Notes: generated by a model from the letters alone, not told the origin. DNA of 64,000 bases from CADEFX01 sp046154585 (GCA_046154585.1 JBJXDX010000103.1:62001-126000), one strand, 5' to 3'. Shown: positions 8,891 through 18,217, counted from the stretch's first letter. A program made the numbers and translations.

Positions 8891-9778
8891 CTAGGCCTCA
8901 CCCTTCAGCTTGGGATCGATGGCATCGCGCAAGCCGTCACCCAGCAGGTTGAGCGCGAAGACGACGACGAGGATCGCAAGGCCCGGTGCAACGGCGAGCC
9001 ATGCGCTGTCCAGGATGTTCTCGAAGCCTTCGCGGATCATGCCGCCCCAGGTCGGCGTCGGCGGCTTGACGCCGAGGCCGATGAAGGCGAGCGACGCTTC
9101 CGTGCGGATGGCGTTGGCAAGCCAGAGCGAGCCCATCACCAGGATCTCGGGGAAGATGTTGGGCAGGATGTGCCCGCCCATGATGCGCGCGTCCGAGTAG
9201 CCGAGCGCGCGGCAGGCCTCGATGTATTCGCGCTCCTTGACGGAGATGGTGGGCGCGCGGGCGATGCGGGCGAAGGCCGGGATCGAGGTCAGCGCAATAG
9301 CCAGGATGATGTTGGTCATCGACGGCCCCAGCATAGCGACGATGAGCAGGCCCAGAATGAGCGAGGGAAACGCCAGCAGCATATCCATCGTCTGCATGAC
9401 GAACGTATCGAAGCGTCCGCCGTACCAGCCGGCGAGGATGCCGATAAGCGAGCCCATCAACATGGCGGCGATGGTCGAGACGAAGCCGATGACGAGCGAG
9501 ATTCGAGCGCCGTAGAGGAGGCGCGAGAGGATATCGCGGCCGAAGGCATCGGTACCGAGGGGGTATTCGGCCGTCGGCGGCTTGAGCTTGTAGAAGATGT
9601 TCTGCTCCACGGGATCGTGCGGGGAGAGCAGCGGGGCGGCGATGGCGGCGATGGCCACGATCAGGAAAATGACGAGGCCGACCCAGGAGGTCTTGTTGGC
9701 GTTGAATGCGCTGACCGTCGCCTTCATCAGGTAGGCGAAGGCCGATGGGGCGGGCGCACGTGTTTCGGTGGTGCTCAT
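8891..9778 (-). CDS. dppC: Peptide-type ABC transporter permease (DppC/OppC family)
   Basis: 295 aa inner-membrane protein. It has the OppC_N-type N-terminal helix (about 35-55), a periplasmic loop with the LLSPHDPVEQN motif, and a BPD_transp_1 core with about five helices. The EAA loop near residues 195-215 reads EYIEACRALGYSDARIMGGH. It pairs with the DppB-like permease encoded immediately upstream, whose stop overlaps this start by 4 bases (ATGA), indicating translational coupling. The gene symbol reflects the family; the substrate could be a peptide, an opine or another small nitrogen compound. Confidence 0.92.
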   Translation of the reverse strand: MSTTETRAPAPSAFAYLMKATVSAFNANKTSWVGLVIFLIVAIAAIAAPLLSPHDPVEQNIFYKLKPPTAEYPLGTDAFGRDILSRLLYGARISLVIGFVSTIAAMLMGSLIGILAGWYGGRFDTFVMQTMDMLLAFPSLILGLLIVAMLGPSMTNIILAIALTSIPAFARIARAPTISVKEREYIEACRALGYSDARIMGGHILPNIFPEILVMGSLWLANAIRTEASLAFIGLGVKPPTPTWGGMIREGFENILDSAWLAVAPGLAILVVVFALNLLGDGLRDAIDPKLKGEA

Positions 9779-10719
9779 TGCATCTTCACCCTGGGATCGG
9801 CGACGCCATAGGCGAGGTCGGTCAGAAGATTCACGAGCACGACGAGCAGGGTGTAGATCACCATCATCCCCTGCAGCATGGTGTAGTCGCGCTGATTGAG
9901 CGCGCCGACGATCAGTTTACCGAGGCCCGGGCGGCTGAACACGATCTCGGTCAGGACCGAGTTGCCGATCAGGATGCCGAGATAGAGGCCAATGACGGTG
10001 ATGACCGGGATTAGCGCGTTGCGCAGGGCATGCCGCCACACGACGACCTGCCAGGGCACGCCCTTGGCGCGTGCCGTGCGCACATAGTCCTCGGCCAGCA
10101 CGTCGAGCATGGCCGAGCGCGTGACACGCGTGATGTAGGCTGCCGTGATCAAGCCGAGGTTGATGGCCGGCAACGTGATCGACTGAAACCAGGCGCCCAC
10201 GCTGCCGCTGCGGGCGCTGATGACGGGAAACCACGGTAGCAGGATACTGAACGCGAGCAGCAGCAGGATCGCGGAAACGAAGGGCGGAAATGACAGCCCC
10301 AGCAGCGAGCTGATCCGCGAGGCATAATCAAAGGTGCGATTGCGGTTGACAGCCGCCCAAACACCTAGCGGCACGCCGATGATGGTACCAAGCACCAGCG
10401 ACACGATCGTCAGCTCCAGCGTCCAGGGCAGGACCTTCAGCACTTCCTCGATCACCGGGCGGCCGGTGACCATGGACACACCCCAGTCGCCCCGCAGCGC
10501 GCCGCCAAGGAACGTCACGTACTGCTGCCATATGGGCTTGTCGACGCCGAGCCGTGCGCGCATGACCTCGATCGCCTCGCGACTGGCCTGGTCGCCGAGG
10601 ATCACCTGGGCCGGATCGCCCGGAACGATCCGCACCAGCACGAAGACGAGGGTGAGAACCGCAAAGAGCGTAACGACGGCGAAGCTCAGTCGGCGAATGA
10701 GGAAGCCGGTCATCACCAC
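9775..10719 (-). CDS. dppB: Peptide-type ABC transporter permease (DppB/OppB family)
   Basis: 314 aa. An N-terminal helix (residues 9-30, FAVVTLFAVLTLVFVLVRIVP) leads into the conserved GDPAQVILGDQA segment, followed by a BPD_transp_1 core of five helices with the EAA loop DYVRTARAKGVPWQVVVWRH. The gene lies 53 bases after the substrate-binding protein gene and overlaps the next permease gene by 4 bases. It is the second gene of a binding protein-permease-permease-ATPase operon. Confidence 0.93.
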   Translation of the reverse strand: MVMTGFLIRRLSFAVVTLFAVLTLVFVLVRIVPGDPAQVILGDQASREAIEVMRARLGVDKPIWQQYVTFLGGALRGDWGVSMVTGRPVIEEVLKVLPWTLELTIVSLVLGTIIGVPLGVWAAVNRNRTFDYASRISSLLGLSFPPFVSAILLLLAFSILLPWFPVISARSGSVGAWFQSITLPAINLGLITAAYITRVTRSAMLDVLAEDYVRTARAKGVPWQVVVWRHALRNALIPVITVIGLYLGILIGNSVLTEIVFSRPGLGKLIVGALNQRDYTMLQGMMVIYTLLVVLVNLLTDLAYGVADPRVKMQ

Positions 10720-10772
10720 ACGCGGAGAATGGCGGCGCGCCCGGACCGGGACGCGCCGCAGCCAATACCAGC

Positions 10773-12329
10773 TTACTTCGTGAAGCGGGTCTTCTCGGTG
10801 ATCGGCGGCGACAGATTGAGCGAGCCGACGAGTTCATAGCCGAGATCGAGCGAGTCCTTGTAGGCCCAGATCTGCATCTGCTCGTGAATCGGGACGCCGC
10901 AGACCTCCTTGATGAGCTTCTCCTGGGCCGTCTTCCAGAGTGCCTTCTGCTTAGCAGGATCCGGCTCCACGCGCGCGGCCTCGATCTCCTGATCGGCGAG
11001 CTTGCAGTGCGTGAAGTTGGTGACCGCGGTCGGCGTCTTCACCTGCGACCGGGAATGATAGAACTGCGAGAGGTAAATGTCGGCCACGGGGAAGCGCGCG
11101 GCCTGATAGTGCACGATCGGCGACAGGTCCTCGCGGATCTTGGCGTGGAACGTCGCGTGCTCCACCAGCTCGATATCGAGGTTGATGTTGGCCTTCTTGA
11201 ACTGGGCCTGCACCGCCTCGATGACGGTCTGCATGCCGGGCAGCGTCGTGTGGATGGTCTTGATGGTGATGCCGTTGGGGTAGCCGGCTTCCGCCAGCAA
11301 CTTCTTGGCCTTCTCCGGATCGTAGGGATAGAGCGGCGCCTTCTCGTCGGTGCCGAGATAGCCGGACGGAACGATGGACACCGAGGGGCGCGACACACCG
11401 GGGCCCTTGAACGCCACCATGCCGTTGCGATCGATGGCGTGCGCGATGGCCTGGCGCACGCGGATATCATCAAGCGGCTTCACGGCCGTGTTGAGATAGA
11501 TGGCCGACAGCTCGGCCAGCTCGACCTTGGCGACCTTGACGCCCGGCAACTTGGACGTGCGGTCGACCCATGTCTGCTCCTGGCGGCCGTAGAGCATATC
11601 CAGCTCACCGGCCTGGAAGGCAAGATCGCGGCTCGCATCCGAGGGGATGTAGCGATACATGATCTCTTCGAGTTGCGGCGCGCCGCGGAAGTATTTCTTG
11701 TTGGCGCGCAGCTTCACGTACTGCTGCGGCTGGTATTCGACGAACTCGAACGGCCCCGTACCGATCGGCTTCTTCTGGAAATCGGCGCCCATTTCCTCGC
11801 CGGCCTTTTTGCAGACCATGTTGCCGCCGTGGTAGTTGGCGAGGTAACCGAGGAAGCCCGGGACCGGATTCTTGAGCGTAATCTTGACGGTCGATTTGTC
11901 CGGCGCCTCTACCTTGTCGAAGCTGGAGAAGTCGTTGGAGAACGACGAGGTCGCCTTGGTGGCGGCCCGGTTGATCGAGTAGACCGCGTCCTCGGCGGTG
12001 AACTCGCCATAGTTGTGGTGGCACTGCACGCCGGGGCGGATCTTGAAGGTCCATTCCGTGCCAGTGGCGTTCGACGTCCAGCTCTCGGCGATGTCGGGCT
12101 CGATGAACTCGGGGCTCGCCTGCCCCGGCTTGATGCGGACCAGGCCGTTGAACATCCAGTTGAGAAGGCCCTTGTCGGGGGTGGTCGCCGTCAGATGGGG
12201 ATCAAGCTTGCCCGCATCCGCGGACGCCATGCCGACAACCAGCGTTTTCTTCTGGGCCAGCGCATCGCCGGCACCGGCGAGCGTGAGCACGACAGCCGCG
12301 GCAAACGGCGCGTACGGTACTTTATTCAT
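10773..12329 (-). CDS. Peptide-type ABC transporter substrate-binding protein (family 5)
   Basis: 518 aa from ATG at 12329, where GGGGAG lies 8 bases upstream and a proper signal peptide begins (MNKVPYAPFAAAVVLTLAGA, cut after ALA). An upstream frame extension is not coding-like. The mature protein has the SBP_bac_5 pattern: GLVRIKPGQ and DIAESWTSNATGTEWTF near residues 70-100, then FELVEYQP-like and DDIRVRQAIAHAIDR motifs. It delivers ligand to the adjacent DppBC-like permeases. Divergent from hutF with 206 bases between the two starts, so the promoters share one region. That neighbourhood hints at a histidine-related or other amino-acid-derived ligand, without proof. Confidence 0.9.
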   Translation of the reverse strand: MNKVPYAPFAAAVVLTLAGAGDALAQKKTLVVGMASADAGKLDPHLTATTPDKGLLNWMFNGLVRIKPGQASPEFIEPDIAESWTSNATGTEWTFKIRPGVQCHHNYGEFTAEDAVYSINRAATKATSSFSNDFSSFDKVEAPDKSTVKITLKNPVPGFLGYLANYHGGNMVCKKAGEEMGADFQKKPIGTGPFEFVEYQPQQYVKLRANKKYFRGAPQLEEIMYRYIPSDASRDLAFQAGELDMLYGRQEQTWVDRTSKLPGVKVAKVELAELSAIYLNTAVKPLDDIRVRQAIAHAIDRNGMVAFKGPGVSRPSVSIVPSGYLGTDEKAPLYPYDPEKAKKLLAEAGYPNGITIKTIHTTLPGMQTVIEAVQAQFKKANINLDIELVEHATFHAKIREDLSPIVHYQAARFPVADIYLSQFYHSRSQVKTPTAVTNFTHCKLADQEIEAARVEPDPAKQKALWKTAQEKLIKEVCGVPIHEQMQIWAYKDSLDLGYELVGSLNLSPPITEKTRFTK

Positions 12330-12535
12330 GACAGGGCTCCCCATTGGACGGATTGGACTATTGGTCGCGCATTCCCTGCCAATATGCAAGAAAAGCTCAA
12401 CTCGCGGACCATTCCCTGCGGCATCTGCCGAGCGTCCCGGCGCCTGGGACAAAGATTGACGGCAAAGCGGGGCAATTTGGCTCGACGCCGCCGCGTCTAC
12501 CATTGAACACTGCGCTGCATTTGCATGGGGCGAGC

Positions 12536-13900
12536 ATGACCGAGCTTCACGTCAAGCGGGCACTTCTCGATACGGGGTGGGCGGAGGATGTGCTGATCAC
12601 GATCGACGGCGCCGCTGTCACAGCCGTTGCGGCAGGGACGGCGGCGCCGGCGTCGGCCGAGCGCAGCAGCGGCATTGCCGTGCCGGGCGTCAGCAATTTG
12701 CACAGCCACAGCTTCCAGCGCGCGATGGCAGCGCTCGCCGAGCGGCGCGGAGATCGCGAGGACAGTTTCTGGACGTGGCGCGAAGTGATGTACCGCTTTC
12801 TCGCGCGCATGACGCCCGACGACATCGAAGCCGTGACGGCCTGGCTCTATGCCGAGATGCTGGAGGCCGGGCTCACGACCGTCGGCGAGTTTCATTATCT
12901 GCATAATGCGCCGGACGGCAGTCGATACGCCGATCCGGCGGAAACGGCTGGGAGCATAGTCGCCGCGGCTTCCGCCAGCGGGATAGGCTTGACGCTGCTG
13001 CCATGTTTCTATGCCCATGGCGGATGTGGCGGCCAGCCGCCAGTGCACGGGCAAGTGCGTTTTCTCTCCGACCTCGACGGCTTCGCCAAGTTGATGGAGG
13101 GAAGCCGCCGCCATCTGACCTTGCTCGGACGCGGCACACTCGGGATTGCGCCGCACTCGCTGCGTGCGGTGACGCCTGACGAGCTGCACGCTCTGCTTCG
13201 GCATAATCCTTCAGGGCCGGTGCACATTCACGCAGCCGAGCAGACGGGCGAGGTCGAACAGTGCGTGACCTGGTCGGGCGCGCGGCCGGTGGAATGGCTG
13301 CTCGCCAACATGCCGGTGGATCAGCGCTGGTGCTTCATTCACTGCACCCACATGACCGACGAGGAAAGCCGGGCGCTCGCGGCTTCGGGTGCGGTGGCGG
13401 GGCTATGCCCGATCACGGAGGCGAGCCTCGGCGACGGGATTTTCGAGGCGCCGCGGTTTCTCGATGCGGGCGGGCGCCTGGGCGTTGGCTCGGACAGCAA
13501 TATTCGCATCAGCCTCGCCGAAGAGCTGCGCACGCTGGAGTACGGCCAGCGCCTGCGGGACCGCAAGCGCAACCGTCTGGGACGGAGCGGGATATCGACG
13601 GGGCGGGCGCTGTTCGATCATGTGAGGCAGGGCGCGGTGCAGGCGTTGGGGTTGCGTTCCGGTGGACTAGCTGCCGGCGCGGCGGCGGATATCGTGATCC
13701 TCGATGCGCAGCATCCCGCGCTGGTGGGACGCACACGCGACACCATTCTCGACGGCTGGATCTTCGCCTCAGGTGACGGCGTCGTGCGGGATGTGTTCGC
13801 AGGCGGAAGGCGCGTCGTGCACGAGGGCCAGCATATCGCACGCGAGCCATTGCTAGCGCGATTCAAGGCCACGATGGCGTCACTGGCTGATGATCTCTGA
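12536..13900 (+). CDS. hutF: Formimidoylglutamate deiminase
   Basis: 454 aa, the usual length of HutF. Start at 12536 is preceded by GGGGCGAG. The protein is an amidohydrolase: the metal-binding NLHSHSFQRAM motif (His56, His58), EFHYLHN near residue 120, HIHAAEQ near 228, HCTHM near 268 and the LGVGSDSN aspartate near 320 all fit the HutF/TrzF branch. HutF hydrolyses N-formimino-L-glutamate to N-formyl-L-glutamate and ammonia, a late step of histidine degradation. No hutH, hutU or hutG is present in the window, so its partner genes must lie elsewhere. It may also serve another imino substrate brought in by the divergent peptide-type transporter. Confidence 0.88.
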   Translation: MTELHVKRALLDTGWAEDVLITIDGAAVTAVAAGTAAPASAERSSGIAVPGVSNLHSHSFQRAMAALAERRGDREDSFWTWREVMYRFLARMTPDDIEAVTAWLYAEMLEAGLTTVGEFHYLHNAPDGSRYADPAETAGSIVAAASASGIGLTLLPCFYAHGGCGGQPPVHGQVRFLSDLDGFAKLMEGSRRHLTLLGRGTLGIAPHSLRAVTPDELHALLRHNPSGPVHIHAAEQTGEVEQCVTWSGARPVEWLLANMPVDQRWCFIHCTHMTDEESRALAASGAVAGLCPITEASLGDGIFEAPRFLDAGGRLGVGSDSNIRISLAEELRTLEYGQRLRDRKRNRLGRSGISTGRALFDHVRQGAVQALGLRSGGLAAGAAADIVILDAQHPALVGRTRDTILDGWIFASGDGVVRDVFAGGRRVVHEGQHIAREPLLARFKATMASLADDL

Positions 13901-13907
13901 GAGATGT

Positions 13908-14777
13908 CTACGGCACACGCATGAGGGGACGGCCCATGCGGATTTCGGTGCCTTCGGTCACGCCATCGCACAGATCGAAGCCGTCCGGCGCGAAGACGAT
14001 GATGGTCGAGCCGTGCTCGAACCAGCCCATCTCGTCGCCCTTCTTGAACGCCGCGTCGCAGGGCATGGTCTTGCGAAATCCGGGCGTGGTCCGGTCCGCG
14101 TTCATGTCGAGAAAGTTGAACCGGATGCCGGCGACGAGAATGGCGGCGACCAGAACCAGGGTGATCGTGTGCCCGCCGGACGCAAGGCGCGTGCACACAA
14201 GCGCGCGCTCGTTCTTGCAGAACAGCTTCTCGACCCGCTTAAGGGCGATGGGGTTGACGTTCCAGGTGTCGCCCGAGATGTAGGTCACTTGCCCGACGCG
14301 GCAGTCGTGGGGTGCGTGAAAGCGGTGATACATGGAGGCGGTGAGCCGCAAGGTCACGTAGCGGCCGTTGCGATAGAGATCGACGAGACCCGGGTCGCAG
14401 AGCAGATCATCCAGGGTATACGGAAAGCCCTTGACCTGGATCAACTCGGTGCCTGCGATCTTCCCCGAGGCGCCGACGATGGCATCGCAGGGGCTCGCCA
14501 GGATGGCGTGATCGGTGTCGATGGGTCGGGCGCCGTCCTTGAGCTCGCGGATGAAGCAGTCGCGCAGGCTCTTGAACCTCTGCTGCTTGGCCTCGCTCAG
14601 ATCGAGATCTGAGAACAGCCGCCAGAGGGCGATCGACGCGTCCCGCACCAGGGGCTGCTCGACCTTGCTGAGCCAGCCGACGAACTGGGTGGCCAGCCGC
14701 CTGGGGATGCGGTTGGTGAGCAGGAAGTTGAGGTCTTCCTGCATGAAAATTTTTGCGATGTGAGTTCTGACCGTCAT
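13908..14777 (-). CDS. psd: Phosphatidylserine decarboxylase proenzyme
   Basis: 289 aa. PSDs decarboxylate phosphatidylserine to phosphatidylethanolamine at the inner membrane and self-cleave to form a pyruvoyl group. The cleavage site is visible as EHGSTIIVF: Gly256-Ser257, where the more common form is LGST. The catalytic MYHRFHAP motif (His151, His154) and SPCDAIVG (Asp98) are present. The length and the opening QEDLNFLLTNRIPRRLATQF fit the long soluble-like alphaproteobacterial branch. The start at 14777 lies only 35 bases from the divergent aminotransferase start, so promoters must overlap; a second possible start is ATG 14744. It should supply PE to the PmtA-like enzyme encoded at 17504-18217. 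Confidence 0.92.
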   Translation of the reverse strand: MTVRTHIAKIFMQEDLNFLLTNRIPRRLATQFVGWLSKVEQPLVRDASIALWRLFSDLDLSEAKQQRFKSLRDCFIRELKDGARPIDTDHAILASPCDAIVGASGKIAGTELIQVKGFPYTLDDLLCDPGLVDLYRNGRYVTLRLTASMYHRFHAPHDCRVGQVTYISGDTWNVNPIALKRVEKLFCKNERALVCTRLASGGHTITLVLVAAILVAGIRFNFLDMNADRTTPGFRKTMPCDAAFKKGDEMGWFEHGSTIIVFAPDGFDLCDGVTEGTEIRMGRPLMRVP

Positions 14778-14812
14778 GTGCCGTTATTTTTGATGGTGTA
14801 GTCATTGATTCG

Positions 14813-16564
14813 ATGGATACGCGACACATTACATTCGCAATGTACGGGGCCGGCGCGGCGGTGCTGGCGGCAGCGCTGGTAAAGCTCAAAGCGCGGCTGG
14901 AGCTGTCCCGAGCCAAGCACCCCTCGCTGACAGGACACGCGCGCATGTCGCGCCGGGTGGCCTCGCTCATTCCGTTCTACGAGTTCGACAAGCATAAATT
15001 CTTCCGCAGCGACGGCGCGCCGGAGGACGTGGCGCAACGGCGCGAAGCCGGCTTCCTGCGGCTGTCGAACCTGTTCCGCGAACGGTTCGCGCAGACGAGC
15101 CGGCTTACGGCCGAGGCCCAGGACGGTATTTCCGACCTGCAGTTCGTCAACAGCTACCGCGTGCCGTTCCAGTACAGCCGCATCGTGCGCGAGCACCTGC
15201 GCTCCGGATCGTTCCTGCAGTCGTCCTCCGGCGTGATGCTGACAGATCTCGACGGCAACAGGTTCTACGATCTGGCTGGTTCCTACGGCGTCAACCTGTT
15301 CGGCTACGACTTCTATAGGGAGTGCATGGAGGCCGGATACCGCCGCGTGCGGGACCTCGGCCCCGTGCTCGGCGCCTACCATCCGGCCGTCGCCTACAAC
15401 GTGAAGCGGCTGAAGCAGATTTCCGGCCTCGACGAGGTGTCGTTCCACATGTCGGGCACCGAGGCGGTCATGCAGGCCGTGCGGCTGGCGCGCTACCACA
15501 CGGGCAAGAGGCGGTTGGTGCGGTTCTGCGGCGCCTATCATGGATGGTGGGGCGACGTGCAGCCGGGCGTCGGCAATCCACTGCCGGCGCGCGACACCTA
15601 CACGCTGTCCGACATGTCCGAGCGGACGCTGCATGTGCTGCGCACGCGGCGTGACATCGCCTGTGTGCTGGTCAATCCGCTGCAGGCGCTGCATCCCAAC
15701 ATGGGCCCGCCGGCGGATTCGGCGCTGGTGGACAGCAGCCGCAGCGCGCATTTCGACAAGGCCGCCTACACGGACTGGCTGAAGCGCCTGCGCGCCGTGT
15801 GCAGCGAGCGCGGCATCGTGCTGATCATCGACGATGTGTTCCTGGGCTTCCGCCTGGCGCCGGGCGGCTCGCAGGAGTATTTCGGCGTCAAGGCCGACAT
15901 GGTGACCTATGGCAAGACGCTGGGAGGCGGCCTGCCAGTCGGCGTCGTGTGCGGGCGCCATGATCTGATGAAGCGCTCGCGAGACGACCGCCCCGTGGAC
16001 ATCATGCTGGCCCGCGGCACATTCAACGCGCACCCCGGCGTCATGGGTGCGATGCGGGAGTTTCTGGAGCAACTCGACACGCCGCAGATCCAAGCGCTGT
16101 ACGAGAATCTCGATGCGGCGCAGAACGCGCGCGCCGAGCGGCTGAACAAGCGCCTGGAGGCGGAAAATCTGCCGGTGCGGGTGGCGAACCTGTCGTCGAT
16201 CTGGACGGTGAGCTACACACAGCCGTCGCGCTACAACTGGATGCTGCAGTATTTCCTGCGCGCCGAGGGCCTGGCGTTGAGCTGGGTGGGCACGGGCCGC
16301 CTCATTTTCAGCCTGAACTACACGGAGGCCGACTTCGACGCGGTGGCCGATCGCTTCGTCGCGGCGGCGCGGACGATGCAGCAGGAGGGCTGGTGGTGGG
16401 TCGATCCGGCACCGAAGCGCTCGATCAAGCGCCAGATGCTGTGGGAGATGGCAGCGCAGGTGTTCGGATCGCGCCGGCATCCGTCCAACGAAACTGAGAC
16501 TGGGGCACGGACGCCTCAGATCGAAGCCGCAGGCTTCCACACACGGCGTGAATCGCACTCCTGA
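14813..16564 (+). CDS. Class III (GSA aminomutase-like) PLP aminotransferase with N-terminal membrane anchor
   Basis: 583 aa, about 150 longer than HemL. Residues 9-25 form a short hydrophobic helix (MYGAGAAVLAAALVKL). The PLP fold is complete: MSGTEAVMQA phosphate loop near 214-222, AYHGWWGD near 241, LIIDDVFLGFR Asp near 340, and the Schiff-base lysine Lys368 in VTYGKTLGGGLP. The family includes glutamate-1-semialdehyde aminomutase, but no tetrapyrrole genes are near. Divergent from psd and close to pmtA and an Mpo1-like gene, so a role in an amino-lipid or long-chain amine is a reasonable guess. Exact substrate unknown. Confidence 0.8.
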   Translation: MDTRHITFAMYGAGAAVLAAALVKLKARLELSRAKHPSLTGHARMSRRVASLIPFYEFDKHKFFRSDGAPEDVAQRREAGFLRLSNLFRERFAQTSRLTAEAQDGISDLQFVNSYRVPFQYSRIVREHLRSGSFLQSSSGVMLTDLDGNRFYDLAGSYGVNLFGYDFYRECMEAGYRRVRDLGPVLGAYHPAVAYNVKRLKQISGLDEVSFHMSGTEAVMQAVRLARYHTGKRRLVRFCGAYHGWWGDVQPGVGNPLPARDTYTLSDMSERTLHVLRTRRDIACVLVNPLQALHPNMGPPADSALVDSSRSAHFDKAAYTDWLKRLRAVCSERGIVLIIDDVFLGFRLAPGGSQEYFGVKADMVTYGKTLGGGLPVGVVCGRHDLMKRSRDDRPVDIMLARGTFNAHPGVMGAMREFLEQLDTPQIQALYENLDAAQNARAERLNKRLEAENLPVRVANLSSIWTVSYTQPSRYNWMLQYFLRAEGLALSWVGTGRLIFSLNYTEADFDAVADRFVAAARTMQQEGWWWVDPAPKRSIKRQMLWEMAAQVFGSRRHPSNETETGARTPQIEAAGFHTRRESHS

Positions 16565-16588
16565 TTTTGCCTCTCGGATTGAATTGGG

Positions 16589-16686
16589 GCTGGCTGCCGT
16601 ATGGGACTCTGGATCCCGGGTCGCGCGCGGGAATTGACTCTGCGTACCTTGGCCGCCGTCTCGGCCCGCGCCTGCCCGGGATGACA
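16589..16686. repeat. Dispersed palindromic repeat type A, copy 1
   Basis: About 98 bases, from gctggctgccg to gggatgaca. Core: gactctggatcccgggtcgc at one end and cctgcccgggatgaca at the other; the two CCCGGG-containing ends can pair into a long hairpin. Three more copies lie at 25501, 29134 and 34942, always between genes. It resembles the REP-like elements common in Hyphomicrobiales. Confidence 0.8.
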
Positions 16687-16720
16687 TCGGGAGTGAGCGC
16701 CGCGCCTCACATATCTTCGC

Positions 16721-16760
16721 CGTTCCGGCCAAGGAAGCGCAGCGAACCGCACTCGGCCGG
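16721..16760. repeat. Dispersed repeat type B, copy 1
   Basis: The stretch cgttccggccaaggaagcgc followed by agcgaaccgc and a closing cggccgg matches a second repeat at 29062-29105, sharing ccggccaagg, agcg and agcga blocks. Ends ccggcc / ggccgg are complementary. Divergence between the two copies is noticeable. Confidence 0.5.
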
Positions 16761-16891
16761 CACGACGACGTACACCCACTGTCGCGCCGGCTCACGCCGT
16801 AAACCAAGCTGGAACACTTGAGAGCGAGAGGCACGTTTTGGCCGAAGCACTCCGCGTTGAGCCAGGCGATCCGGTCCAAAGCGATTGTGCT

Positions 16892-17500
16892 CTAGTGCCT
16901 GTGCTGCGCGTGCATGGGATCGATGAGCTCGCCGCGCAGCAGATGGAGCGGCGACTTGTAGTACAGCATGATGTCGTGGAACGGATCGGTGATGATCTTG
17001 ATCATCCAGACGAGGCCGGTCCTGGCGTCCTTGAGGAAGAAAAGATGTGCCGTGCGGAACAGCAGTCCACCAATACCAATGCCGAGCCACAGCAACGCCG
17101 TGTTGTGCATGAAGGTGTAGATGCTGGTGTGGGGCTCGAAGATGCCGAACAGCGTCGGGGCGAGGAGAAGTACCAGCGGTGACAGTGCCCATACGCTCAT
17201 GAGCACGACCTTGCGCTGCAAATTGTAGCCGAGCTTGATGTCTTCCTTGTGGTCATGCGTGGCTTGATTGATCGTGTCGTAGGACTTCGGCTCGAAGAAG
17301 AAATGGCCGGCCTGGCGGCTGGTCATGCCGACAAGCCACCCTAGCAACACGGCTGCTACCGGGTTCGTAAACACCAGCACGTAGGCGACTGTAAAGCTGA
17401 TTGCACTCAGCAGGTGCAGGGCTTGATTGATGCGGCTGTGATGATAGAAGCGGTGATCATCCCAGCGCTGCGTCCTCAGTTCCTCGAAAAAACCGCTCAT
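16892..17500 (-). CDS. Mpo1-like (DUF962-type) membrane protein
   Basis: 202 aa with about four membrane helices (about 28-46, 49-60, 95-115, 128-150). RFYHHSRINQALH (His20, His21, His29) and SRQAGHFFFEP (His66) match the FYHH..N..H and Q.GH..FE signatures of Mpo1, the iron-dependent dioxygenase that shortens 2-hydroxy fatty acids in yeast phytosphingosine breakdown. A further HDHKEDIKLGYN motif follows. The C-terminus is longer than in Mpo1. The gene starts 3 bases after the pmtA-like stop, so the two form an operon. A role in lipid alpha-oxidation or hydroxylation is inferred from motif resemblance. Confidence 0.55.
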   Translation of the reverse strand: MSGFFEELRTQRWDDHRFYHHSRINQALHLLSAISFTVAYVLVFTNPVAAVLLGWLVGMTSRQAGHFFFEPKSYDTINQATHDHKEDIKLGYNLQRKVVLMSVWALSPLVLLLAPTLFGIFEPHTSIYTFMHNTALLWLGIGIGGLLFRTAHLFFLKDARTGLVWMIKIITDPFHDIMLYYKSPLHLLRGELIDPMHAQHRH

Positions 17501-17503
17501 AGT

Positions 17504-18217
17504 CTATGCCTCCACGTTGCCAGTTTGTGCGTACGCGGCACTGTTTCGAGGGTCGGTGCGCTGAGCGCCGGAACCCGGGACCACCTTGCCGAAACGGATC
17601 AGGGAGAAGTGCCCGAACGGCGGCATCGGCCGGCGTTCGATAAGGCGGATGTCCTTGTGGCGATCGAGCCAGGCGGCGAAATGCTCCCACGGGAATTCGG
17701 AGCGCCAACCGAGCCGATGCGCCACGGGTGAGAGCAGCCGTTCCGCCAGATGACGGGGGCCGGCGTCAGCGCCGATCCGATTCACGAGAATAATTTCGCC
17801 GCCCGGCCGCACGACGCGCGCGAACTCATCAAGCGCGATATTGGGGTGCGGCACGGTATTGACCACGTACTGGGCCATGATGACGTCGAACGAGGCGGGG
17901 GGAAAATCCAACCGCTCGGCATCCATGACCGAGAGACCTTCGACGTGGGTCATGCGCTGCTCGTAGACGCGCTTGCGCGCGTTGTTCAGCATGCGCTCGG
18001 AGAGATCGATGCCCCAGACGCGGCTCGCCTCGGAGTAGTAGCCGAGCGAGATGCCGGTGCCGACGCCGACCTCGAGGATGCGGCCGCCGACGTCCTCGCT
18101 CGCGGCGACGGCAGCCTGCCGCGCCCGGTCGAAAATTGCGCCGAAGACGACGTCATAGACGGGCGCCCAGCGCCCGTAGGTCTTCGTGACCGTTTCGTTG
18201 TTGAGAGCGAACGCCAT
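17504..18217 (-). CDS. pmtA: Phosphatidylethanolamine N-methyltransferase, Rhodobacter PmtA type
   Basis: 237 aa from ATG 18217; a tandem ATG lies at 18220, and GAGG sits 4 bases before the 18217 start. The SAM-binding motif I ILEVGVGTGISLGYY is near residues 46-60, and post-motif ERLDFPPASFDVI near 100. The opening TVTKTYGRWAPVYDVVFG is characteristic of the Rhodobacter-type PmtA branch, which methylates phosphatidylethanolamine stepwise to phosphatidylcholine. UbiE-like methyltransferases are the main alternative. The same lipid region carries psd, which makes the PE substrate, and an Mpo1-like gene directly downstream. Confidence 0.78.
   Translation of the reverse strand: MAFALNNETVTKTYGRWAPVYDVVFGAIFDRARQAAVAASEDVGGRILEVGVGTGISLGYYSEASRVWGIDLSERMLNNARKRVYEQRMTHVEGLSVMDAERLDFPPASFDVIMAQYVVNTVPHPNIALDEFARVVRPGGEIILVNRIGADAGPRHLAERLLSPVAHRLGWRSEFPWEHFAAWLDRHKDIRLIERRPMPPFGHFSLIRFGKVVPGSGAQRTDPRNSAAYAQTGNVEA

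Larger units (their letters stand above)
16565..16891. other. Intergenic region with two repeat elements, no gene seen
   Basis: This 327-base gap lies between two convergent genes. It holds one copy each of two dispersed palindromic repeats (listed separately). No frame here has coding character. Confidence 0.6.

Noticed and set aside
7250..9811. An 853-codon plus-strand frame
   Set aside because: Antisense to the ABC ATPase and DppC-like genes, whose protein motifs are unambiguous.
14774..16879. A 701-codon minus-strand frame
   Set aside because: Antisense to the aminotransferase gene, which has a complete PLP-binding motif set.
17504..18217. UbiE/MenG-type quinone methyltransferase
   Set aside because: The opening YGRWAPVYDVVFG and the psd context favour the PmtA branch, though not conclusively.
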